Notes under the pieces: model-generated
Databases searched by the model: none
Told to the model about the DNA's origin: nothing
The model's input: the letters and a program-made list of their open reading frames with translations, nothing else
Made by a program: the position numbers and the translations under genes
In this document: positions 1-5,342 of the stretch, piece after piece
Layout: each line of letters opens with the position of its first letter
Numbering within the stretch: the first letter of the stretch is position 1
Assembly: GCA_035461175.1 (NCBI GenBank)
Contig: DATHVR010000015.1
Location: forward strand, 1 to 5,423
DNA: 5,423 bases
From: DATHVR01 sp035461175
GTDB lineage: Bacteria; Actinomycetota; Acidimicrobiia; Spongiisociales; ZC4RG35
Reading direction: 5' to 3'

Positions 1-22
1 TCTGTCGCGAAAACGGATCTTC

Positions 23-664
23 TCAGACGATGCGGCGGTCGGAGGCCCAGCGGGTCAACTCGTAACGACTGGACAACTGCAGCTTGCGCAGCACCGATGA
101 CACGTGTGTCTCGACGGTTTTGACCGAGATCGAGAGCCGTCGCGCCACCTGCTTGTAGGGGTAACCACGAGCGATCAGCCGGAGCACTTCCTTCTCGCGG
201 GCCGTGAGTTGATCCAACTCGGGATCGGCCGGATCGGGGAGGCCATGGGCGAAGGCGTCGAGCACGAAGCCGGCCAGCCGGGGCGAGAACACGGCGTCAC
301 CGCCGTGGACGCGGTCGATGGCATCGGCGAGTTCTTCCGATCCGATCGACTTGGTGACGTAGCCGCGTGCCCCCGCCCGGATCATGGCGATGACATCCTC
401 GGCCGCGTCCGACACCGACAAGGCGAGGAAGATCGTGTCGGCGTGGGTCTCGAGGATGTTACGGATCACGGCCAGGCCGCCTCCCCCGGGCATGTGCACA
501 TCGATGAGCACCACCTCGGGAGAAGTGTCACGGATGGCGGCGATGGCCTCGTCGACGTCGGAGGCGGTGCCCACGATCTCGAAGCGATCGGCCATGTCCT
601 CGAACTCGGCCTTCACCCCCGACAGAAACAGGGCGTGGTCGTCGACGAGAAACAGGCGAATCAT
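23..664 (-). CDS. LuxR/NarL-family response regulator
   Basis: A 213-aa cytoplasmic transcription factor, probably activated by phosphotransfer from the kinase encoded just upstream. The N-terminal receiver domain (about residues 2-118) shows the acidic pair D8/D9, phosphoacceptor D55 in the LIDVHMPG segment, S83 at the conserved Ser/Thr position and K105. The C-terminal LuxR-type helix-turn-helix (about 150-210) has LTAREKEVLRLIARG followed by the recognition helix region SVKTVETHVSSVLRKL. Length and domain order are usual for the family. The ATG at 664 is chosen because it overlaps the kinase stop (ATGA) and has GGAG 7 bases upstream (675-672). An in-frame start at 697 would lie inside the kinase gene and add 11 unconserved residues. 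By context it resembles the regulators of LiaSR/VraSR-like envelope-stress systems. The target is not shown by the sequence, but the palindromes at 1909-1928 are the obvious candidate. The family call is secure; the regulon is inference. Confidence 0.95.
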   Translation of the reverse strand: MIRLFLVDDHALFLSGVKAEFEDMADRFEIVGTASDVDEAIAAIRDTSPEVVLIDVHMPGGGGLAVIRNILETHADTIFLALSVSDAAEDVIAMIRAGARGYVTKSIGSEELADAIDRVHGGDAVFSPRLAGFVLDAFAHGLPDPADPELDQLTAREKEVLRLIARGYPYKQVARRLSISVKTVETHVSSVLRKLQLSSRYELTRWASDRRIV

Positions 665-1842
665 GATTCGGCTCCATTCTGACTGTAAGGACCCCAAAGG
701 TGGACTTCGGTCCCCTCACCGGGGCGGGCGTCCACCTGGGCCCCGCCCCCGACCCGGGCCATGCGGGCGTGGATCGAGTCGGTCAGCCCCCGCCGATCGG
801 CCGGGACCTGGCCAGGATCGAATCCCTTGCCCAGATCGGCCACCCACACGTCGGCCCGACCGTCGGCCAACTCGGCGTACACGGAGACCTCGTTCGCCCC
901 CGAGTGCTTGGCGGCATTGATCATGGCCTCACCTGCCGCCGCCACCAGGGCGCGTCCGGTCTCGTCGAGCGGGCCGTCGCCCACGGTGACCACCTCGACC
1001 GGGACCGTGAAGTCGGTTTCGACCCGGGCAGCGGCGTCCTCCAGGGCGGCGGCAAAAAGCTGTTCGGTGGCCGACGGCCTCGCCCCATACAGCCACGAGC
1101 GCAACTCGCGTTCCTGCTGGCGGGCGAGGGTCACCATTCGCTTCGGGTCGTCGGTCCGTTGCATGAGAGCAAGGGTTTGCAGCACCGAGTCGTGGAGGTG
1201 GGCAGCCATCTCTGCTCTTTCCTCCTGACGGATTCGCTCCCGGCGCTCGCTGGTCAGGGCCCGGCCCATCCCCACCAGCCAGGGACCGAACACCAACAGC
1301 ACCCCCACCATGGTCACGACCACGGCGGTTGTCACCTGGCCGAGCGTCCGCACCTGGGAGATCGAGCCGGCGAAGATGCCAAGTCCGGCGAGCAGGAGGA
1401 CGGCCCCGGCCAGGAGACGGGGCTTGGAAGGGCGGACCGCCTCGGGATCGAGAAGCCGTCCCAGCCAATCGAAGTCCGACAGCACCGCCATCCCGAACGA
1501 CACCATCCCCACCATGACCACCAGGGCATCGTTGGGCCACAGGCCGAGTGAGCGGAGCGCCACCAGGGCGCCGAGGAACATGAGACCGATCCCGATCTGC
1601 TGCGACGACTTGAGCGAATGCGGCTCACGGTCCTCGACCTGCTCGAAGGTGGCCATCCACAGCGCAACATAGAGGACCACTCCCAGACCCCAGAGGAGAG
1701 CCATGACCACGAAGGCGGCCCGGGCGTAGCCGGCAGAAACACCCAGGCGGTCCGCCACCCCGCCCGCCACTCCGGCCAGGACGCGGTCGGAGGAACGGCG
1801 GTGGAGATCCAGGTCGAGTCGCCGGTCGGCGAATGAGCTCAT
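661..1842 (-). CDS. PspC-domain membrane sensor histidine kinase (HisKA_3 type)
   Basis: A 393-aa sensor kinase, numbered from the ATG at 1842. Residues about 14-68 form a PspC domain (RVLAGVAGGVADRLGV, then a hydrophobic stretch 41-63). Four further likely membrane helices follow, at about 82-101, 104-122, 143-161 and 170-191. The dimerisation/phosphoacceptor helix (about 200-265) carries HLHDSVLQ, with H217 as the probable phosphorylated histidine. The ATPase domain (about 299-386) shows an N-box around E305/N309, a G1 box DLGKGFD (336-342) and a G2-like PGEGTEV (374-380). There is no large extracellular sensor loop, so the signal is probably read within the membrane or through a partner, as in LiaS/VraS-type kinases. 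It overlaps the regulator gene by 4 bases, so the two are surely co-transcribed and probably translationally coupled. TTG at 1878 and GTG at 1863 are in-frame alternative starts. I prefer ATG 1842 because PspC domains usually begin near the N-terminus and because of the promoter-like sequence just before it. No Shine-Dalgarno is visible at any of the three starts. Confidence 0.92.
   Translation of the reverse strand: MSSFADRRLDLDLHRRSSDRVLAGVAGGVADRLGVSAGYARAAFVVMALLWGLGVVLYVALWMATFEQVEDREPHSLKSSQQIGIGLMFLGALVALRSLGLWPNDALVVMVGMVSFGMAVLSDFDWLGRLLDPEAVRPSKPRLLAGAVLLLAGLGIFAGSISQVRTLGQVTTAVVVTMVGVLLVFGPWLVGMGRALTSERRERIRQEERAEMAAHLHDSVLQTLALMQRTDDPKRMVTLARQQERELRSWLYGARPSATEQLFAAALEDAAARVETDFTVPVEVVTVGDGPLDETGRALVAAAGEAMINAAKHSGANEVSVYAELADGRADVWVADLGKGFDPGQVPADRRGLTDSIHARMARVGGGAQVDARPGEGTEVHLWGPYSQNGAES
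672..675 (-). promoter_or_regulatory. Ribosome binding site of the response regulator
   Basis: GGAG lies 7 bases before the ATG at 664, inside the last codons of the kinase gene. It supports the short start of the regulator over the longer reading frame beginning at 697. Confidence 0.65.
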
Positions 1843-1849
1843 GAGAAGG

Positions 1850-1878
1850 ATGATGCCAGCCACCTGCCGGGACAACAA
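1850..1878 (-). promoter_or_regulatory. Candidate leaderless promoter of the kinase-regulator operon
   Basis: On the minus strand TTGTTG (1878-1873) is followed after 17 bases by CATCAT (1855-1850), then 7 bases and the ATG at 1842. Spacing matches a sigma-70-type promoter whose transcript would begin at or beside the start codon, which fits the missing Shine-Dalgarno. CATCAT matches TATAAT at only four of six positions, so this is tentative. If the true start were TTG 1878 the motif would be coding sequence. Confidence 0.3.
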
Positions 1879-1908
1879 TGAGGGAACACCCTTAGCCGCC
1901 TCCGGGAA

Positions 1909-1948
1909 GACCGGGGTCGACCAGGGTCATTCCCGATAGACCGGAGTA
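1909..1948. promoter_or_regulatory. Tandem palindromic repeats, candidate operator between divergent units
   Basis: GACCGGGGTC (1909-1918) abuts GACCAGGGTC (1919-1928). Each is a 10-bp inverted repeat GACC-NN-GGTC, and together they form a direct repeat with one mismatch. A weaker copy, GACCGGAGTA (8 of 10 matching the first), sits at 1939-1948, so the three starts are 10 and 20 bases apart, on one face of the helix. The region lies between the kinase operon and the PspC/LiaF-like gene. No clear -10 hexamer for the rightward gene is visible near it, which would suit an activator-dependent promoter. The likely binder is the window's own LuxR-type regulator, which is inference. The inner octamer GGTCGACC also occurs by chance in coding sequence at 2646-2653. 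Confidence 0.45.
1943..1946 (+). promoter_or_regulatory. Ribosome binding site of the PspC/LiaF-like gene
   Basis: GGAG sits 7 bases before the ATG at 1954 and decides this start over the in-frame ATG at 1972, which lacks one. It falls inside the degenerate third palindrome copy. Confidence 0.65.
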
Positions 1949-1953
1949 ATGCC

Positions 1954-3516
1954 ATGGCCGACGATGGCGGCATGGATACCAACACCAAATCTGCCGAATC
2001 CCCCGAGATCGGGACGGCCCCGGTGCGACCCGAACTGGTCCGCCCGGTGGCGGGCCGGACGATCGGCGGCGTTGCCGCCGGACTGGCCGCCTACCTGAAC
2101 ATCTCGGTCGGATTCATGCGGGCGATCTTCCTGATCGCCGTCATATTCGGTGGCCTCGGGTTCGCCCTCTACGCCGCCGGCTGGCTCCTGATTCGGGACG
2201 AGACCGAGTCGGAGTCGATCGCCCAGCGCATGATCTCGGGCGCCGGCTCGGGCCCTTCGTGGCTCGGCATCGGCCTTCTCGTGCTGGGAGCCGCCATCTT
2301 CCTGGGGAACTTCACGTTCTTCTCCGACGCCCTCGTGTGGGCCCTGGTCCTGGTGGTCGCCGGATACCTCCTGTATCGGGGCGACATCGGCGGAAGTCGG
2401 AACCAGGAAACAGGCAGTGAGCAGACGGCTGCCTCGGTCGTGCCGGATGAAGGGTCCCATGCCGTCACCCAGGCCGGCGACTCCACGGCTCCGCCTGCTC
2501 CCCCGGCGACGGCCCGACCGGTCCCGTCGACCCCCGCGCCGCCCCCTCCCCCACCACCCCCACCCTCGATCCTGGGTCGCTTGATCCTTGGCGTGGCGAT
2601 GCTGGCTCTGGGCATCCTGGCGGTCATCGACAACCTGACCGATCTGGTCGACCCGCGTCCCCGCCACTACCTGGCCGTGGCCACGGTCGTGCTCGGCATC
2701 GGCCTGCTGACCGGCGCCTTCGTCGGACGGGCCCGGTGGATGATCCTGCTCGGGATCTTCCTGGTTCCGCCGCTGCTGGCCTCCCCGGCAGCCGAGGTCG
2801 AATGGGAGGGCCGCCTGGAGCGCATCATCAGCCCCGCCGACGTGGCCGAGCTGCAGCCTGCCTACGAGACAGGCGCAGGACGGTTCGTGTTCAACCTGAC
2901 AGAGACCGCCTGGGACGGCGAAGATGTCGACCTGTCAGTCGACGTCGCCGCCGGCGAGATCGTGGTGATCGTCCCCGAAGGAGTGGCGGTGACCGGATCC
3001 GGCACGGTCAGCATCGGCCAGATCATCGACCCCTCCGGCCAGCGCGGAGGCATCGGCAACCTCGACCGCACCTTCGACGTTTCCGGGGATGTCGGCAGCC
3101 TCGACCTCGACCTCGAGGTCGGGGTGGGCTCCATCCGGGTCGAAACCCGGGCACCCGGAGAGACCGGCAGCTGGGGTCTGAACACCTTCACCCCGGCCAC
3201 CGCCGCCGACCTCGCCGATGGCGTCGAGCAAGGCACCGGCGACCTCACCATCGACCTCCGCCAACTGGAACTGGACGAGGACACCGTCTATCGGGTGCAA
3301 CTCGGTGCGGGCCGCATCGAGGTGATCTTGCCCGACTCACTCAACGTCGACATCGAAGCCGAGGCATCGGCAGGATCGATCACCCTGTTCGACTCGATCC
3401 AGGACGGCTTCGGCTCCAGCGCCACCTATGACCGCATCGACGACGACGGACCCGTGCTCGATCTCGACCTCTCGGTCGGCACCGGTGACATCGTCGTCAC
3501 CGAAAGGACCAACTGA
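1954..3516 (+). CDS. PspC/LiaF-like envelope-stress membrane protein with duplicated beta-rich (Toastrack-like) domain
   Basis: A 520-aa membrane protein. A PspC domain (about 30-82, with TIGGVAAGLAAYLNIS) is followed by a LiaI/LiaF-type helix pair (about 103-121 and 125-141). Next comes a 60-residue linker rich in Pro, Ala and Thr with nine consecutive prolines (196-204). Three more hydrophobic helices follow (about 207-225, 238-258 and 262-279). The last 240 residues are acidic, glycine-punctuated beta strands such as LDLDLEVGVGSI, typical of the LiaF C-terminal/DUF4097 (Toastrack) group, and exist in two copies. No signal peptide, no cysteine and a single lysine (K12) are seen. LiaF-like proteins are known to restrain or tune the cognate Lia-type kinase. 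Here the divergent kinase shares the PspC domain, which suggests direct contact in the membrane (inference). Basic residues R142, R209 and R259/R261 sit where the positive-inside rule would place cytoplasmic loops, putting the C-terminal domain outside. The next gene overlaps by one base. The domain architecture is clear; the exact role is not. Confidence 0.92.
   Translation: MADDGGMDTNTKSAESPEIGTAPVRPELVRPVAGRTIGGVAAGLAAYLNISVGFMRAIFLIAVIFGGLGFALYAAGWLLIRDETESESIAQRMISGAGSGPSWLGIGLLVLGAAIFLGNFTFFSDALVWALVLVVAGYLLYRGDIGGSRNQETGSEQTAASVVPDEGSHAVTQAGDSTAPPAPPATARPVPSTPAPPPPPPPPPSILGRLILGVAMLALGILAVIDNLTDLVDPRPRHYLAVATVVLGIGLLTGAFVGRARWMILLGIFLVPPLLASPAAEVEWEGRLERIISPADVAELQPAYETGAGRFVFNLTETAWDGEDVDLSVDVAAGEIVVIVPEGVAVTGSGTVSIGQIIDPSGQRGGIGNLDRTFDVSGDVGSLDLDLEVGVGSIRVETRAPGETGSWGLNTFTPATAADLADGVEQGTGDLTIDLRQLELDEDTVYRVQLGAGRIEVILPDSLNVDIEAEASAGSITLFDSIQDGFGSSATYDRIDDDGPVLDLDLSVGTGDIVVTERTN
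2863..3507 (+). repeat. Internal duplication encoding two tandem beta-rich domains
   Basis: Residues 304-399 and 424-518 of the PspC/LiaF-like protein align with each other. From residue 334 to 399 the offset is a constant 119 residues with about 20 identities by hand count, including G334/G453, P341/P460, G355/G474, LDLDL 383-387/502-506, G390/G509, G392/G511 and R399/R518. One indel is needed before that. At DNA level the copies have diverged, so this is an old domain duplication and not a recent repeat. Confidence 0.8.
3503..3508 (+). promoter_or_regulatory. Ribosome binding site of the small membrane protein
   Basis: AAAGGA lies 7 bases before the ATG at 3516, within the last codons of the preceding gene. 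It supports the reality of the short downstream gene and coupled translation through the TGATG overlap. Confidence 0.65.
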
Positions 3517-3719
3517 TGGAACGCCACCGCTTCGATGCTCTCTCGTTCGCCTTCGGGGTGATCTACACCCTGATCGGCCTTACCTTCCTCATCCCCAACA
3601 CCCCCTTCGACCTGGTCGACATGGTCGCCACCTCGCTGCGCTGGGTGTGGCCGGCCGCCATCCTCCTGATCGGACTGACGATCCTGGTTCCGCTGGTTCG
3701 CCCCAAACGGGAGGAGTAA
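3516..3719 (+). CDS. Small two-helix membrane protein, LiaI-like
   Basis: A 67-aa protein with two hydrophobic helices (about 8-27 and 43-61) separated by a short NTPFDLVDMVATSLR loop. It ends in a charged tail, RPKREE. This is the layout of the LiaI/LiaF-type transmembrane hairpin, but too short for a firm family assignment. It has its own AAAGGA ribosome binding site, its ATG overlaps the preceding stop by one base (TGATG), and a hairpin terminator follows 9 bases after its stop, so it is the last gene of the PspC/LiaF-like unit. The basic tail and N-terminal MERHR favour both ends in the cytoplasm. It probably works with its larger neighbour as a membrane anchor or adaptor. It could equally be an uncharacterised small protein whose job is unrelated to LiaI. 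Confidence 0.85.
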   Translation: MERHRFDALSFAFGVIYTLIGLTFLIPNTPFDLVDMVATSLRWVWPAAILLIGLTILVPLVRPKREE

Positions 3720-3728
3720 AGCCACTCC

Positions 3729-3758
3729 AGAAGGCCTCGGCTCCGGCCGGGGCCTTCT
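3729..3758. terminator. Shared hairpin terminator between convergent genes
   Basis: AGAAGGCCTCGGC (3729-3741) pairs with GCCGGGGCCTTCT (3746-3758) to give a 13-bp stem with a single G-U pair, closed by a UCCG loop of the very stable UNCG class. It starts 9 bases after the small membrane-protein gene and its far end touches the last base of the pncB stop codon. No long U-run follows in either direction, a common form in high-GC actinobacteria. It probably serves both strands; the UNCG loop exists only in the rightward transcript. Confidence 0.75.
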
Positions 3759-5290
3759 CAGTTGTCAGAGCGCATCTCCTCGATCACCCGCTGTTTTAGA
3801 AGGTGCGACTGCCGGCTGAGCGAGACGTGATAGACGTGGGGATTGACCAGACGGCGTACCCCGGTGTCAAGGCGGTCGAGGTCGTTTCGGCGGCGGGCAC
3901 GGGCGGCCTCCACCGCCTCCCGTTCGTCAACCGGAGCGGTGAGGTCGACCGGTTCGAGCAGCGGCTCGATCCCCGAGATCCGCTCGACGGGAAGGTGGCG
4001 GGAGGTGGCGGGCTCGGTGGGGTGGAAGAGATCCAGGGCCCCGTCGAGGTTCTCGCCGGCCTGGGCCAGGACGTCGGCGGTGGCCGATCCCCGCTGGTCG
4101 TAGATCCGGTGGACGGATTTGCGGCCGGGATTGATGACCTTGGCGGGGGTGTCGGAGAGCTTGATGGCGGGCTTCCACTCTCCGTCCTGGTCGATGGCCA
4201 CCAGCTTGTAGACCCCGTCCAGACTGGGGTCGCCCTCACTGGTTGCCATCTTGGTTCCCACCCCGTAGATGAGCCGCTCGATGACCGAGTCGGCCTCGAC
4301 CCCATGGCGGGCAGCCTCCTGGGTGATCTGGTTGAGGATCTGCCAGATCGTGATCTCGTCCAGCCCGGATGAGATAACGATGTTCACCTCGGGGAATCCG
4401 GCCGCATCCAGCATGCGGGCCGACTCGATGGCCAGATAGGCCAAGTCGCCCGAGTCGAGCCGGATTCCGACCGGGCGATGGCCCTGGGAGCGCAACTCTT
4501 CGAACACGGTGATGGCGTTGGGGACTCCCGATTCGAGGGTGTCGATGGTGTCGACCAGAAGAATGCAATCGTCGGGATAGACCTCGGCATAGGCACGGAA
4601 AGCGGCCAACTCGCCTTCACCCAGAGCCATGTAGACCTGGACCATCGAGTGGGCATGGGTCCCCTTGGGAGGAAAACCGACCTCGTGGGACACTCCGACG
4701 GCGGAGGAATAGGCGGCTCCTCCCACCAGGGCGGCTCGGGAGGCGGCGCTGGCTCCCCGCTCAGGGGCCCGACGCATGCCGAATTCGAGTACCGGACCTC
4801 CCCTCGCCGCCTCTACCACCCGGGAGGCCTTGGTGGCGATCAGGGTCTGGAAATTGAGATGATTGAGCAACGACGTCTCGATGATCTGGGCCAGGGCGAG
4901 GGGGCCTTCCACCACAGTCAGCGGGACGTTGGCGTGGACCACCCGGCCCTCGGGGATCGCCTCGATGCGGAGTGAGGTCAGGTCCCCCACGTCGGCCAGC
5001 CAACCCAAGAAGTCGTCGCCAAAGACATGGTGCCCGGAGTCGGTGGTGTGGGCGGCGAGGCGCTGGAGTGAGGCGTCGTCGAACCGGGCCTCCTGCACCC
5101 AGTCGAGCAGCCATGCCATCCCGGCGTTGATGCAGTAGCCGGCAGAGTGCTGGCCGTAGTCGGGATAGCGGCGGAAGAAGTGTTCAAAACGGGCGGTGCG
5201 CTCGCCCAGACCCATCCGGAAATAGAGCTGGGCCATGCTCAATTGGTACTGATCGGTGTACAGAATTCCTTCGACGACGGCGCGATCCAT
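3758..5290 (-). CDS. pncB: Nicotinate phosphoribosyltransferase
   Basis: A 510-aa cytoplasmic enzyme of NAD salvage that joins nicotinate to PRPP to give nicotinate mononucleotide, normally with ATP hydrolysis. Family marks are visible throughout: TDQYQLSMAQ near the N-terminus (12-21), EFGMRRAPERGA (169-180), GTHAHSMV (210-217) with H214 at the position of the histidine phosphorylated in this family, GIRLDSGDLAYLA (275-287) and YGVGTKMATS (342-351). IKLSDTPAKVINPGRK (376-391) is also typical. It is complete, with an extended C-terminal tail after about residue 400, toward the long end for bacterial members. The start at 5290 is taken because the TDQYQ motif normally lies close to the N-terminus. 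No convincing Shine-Dalgarno precedes it, and a TACGCT hexamer 6 bases upstream points to a leaderless mRNA. It is divergent from a nicotinamidase-type gene that supplies its substrate, and convergent with the envelope-stress genes, sharing their terminator. Confidence 0.97.
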   Translation of the reverse strand: MDRAVVEGILYTDQYQLSMAQLYFRMGLGERTARFEHFFRRYPDYGQHSAGYCINAGMAWLLDWVQEARFDDASLQRLAAHTTDSGHHVFGDDFLGWLADVGDLTSLRIEAIPEGRVVHANVPLTVVEGPLALAQIIETSLLNHLNFQTLIATKASRVVEAARGGPVLEFGMRRAPERGASAASRAALVGGAAYSSAVGVSHEVGFPPKGTHAHSMVQVYMALGEGELAAFRAYAEVYPDDCILLVDTIDTLESGVPNAITVFEELRSQGHRPVGIRLDSGDLAYLAIESARMLDAAGFPEVNIVISSGLDEITIWQILNQITQEAARHGVEADSVIERLIYGVGTKMATSEGDPSLDGVYKLVAIDQDGEWKPAIKLSDTPAKVINPGRKSVHRIYDQRGSATADVLAQAGENLDGALDLFHPTEPATSRHLPVERISGIEPLLEPVDLTAPVDEREAVEAARARRRNDLDRLDTGVRRLVNPHVYHVSLSRQSHLLKQRVIEEMRSDN

Positions 5291-5296
5291 GGCCCC

Positions 5297-5302
5297 AGCG
5301 TA
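5297..5302 (-). promoter_or_regulatory. -10 element of pncB, probably leaderless
   Basis: TACGCT on the minus strand fits the TAnnnT pattern of actinobacterial -10 elements and lies 6 bases before the pncB ATG, so transcription would begin at or next to the start codon. The expected -35 position (about 5320-5325) has no consensus. The same hexamer at the same distance serves the divergent gene. Confidence 0.6.
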
Positions 5303-5330
5303 CGGGGTCGTGGGAGCGGACGAGGCGGCC

Positions 5331-5336
5331 TACGCT
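5331..5336 (+). promoter_or_regulatory. -10 element of the nicotinamidase gene, probably leaderless
   Basis: TACGCT lies 6 bases before the ATG at 5343, mirroring the pncB promoter. No Shine-Dalgarno is present in the intervening CGGGAT. The expected -35 position (about 5308-5313) has no consensus and would fall inside the pncB promoter, so the two probably compete for polymerase. Confidence 0.6.
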
Positions 5337-5342
5337 CGGGAT

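Noticed and set aside
700..1551. Long plus-strand reading frame (283 codons) opposite the kinase gene
   Set aside because: It lies antisense to a clear kinase, its translation is low-complexity with many His, Pro and Arg and no recognisable domain; a typical high-GC shadow frame.
1882..1890. GGGAACACC, resembling the -35 of ECF sigma factor promoters
   Set aside because: No matching ECF-type -10 lies at the usual 15-18 base spacing downstream, so the match is probably chance.
2540..2567. C-rich tract as a possible simple-sequence or phase-variation repeat
   Set aside because: The proline codons vary and the run is broken by T and A bases, so slippage is unlikely; it is better explained as a coding linker.
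2646..2653. Another GGTCGACC palindrome
   Set aside because: It lies within coding sequence as ordinary Leu-Val-Asp-Pro codons and lacks the tandem 10-bp arrangement seen at 1909-1928.
1927..2667. Minus-strand reading frame of 246 codons opposite the PspC/LiaF-like gene
   Set aside because: The translation is Gly/Arg/Asp-rich without domain features, and the plus-strand frame has a ribosome binding site and recognisable domains.
2736..3431. Plus-strand frame of 231 codons inside the C-terminal part of the LiaF-like gene
   Set aside because: An Arg/Pro-rich out-of-frame translation of a repetitive Asp/Leu/Val-rich coding stretch; no start signal.
3803..4372. Plus-strand frames opposite pncB (also 4478-4975)
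   Set aside because: Antisense to a strongly conserved enzyme, glycine-rich translations, no ribosome binding site.
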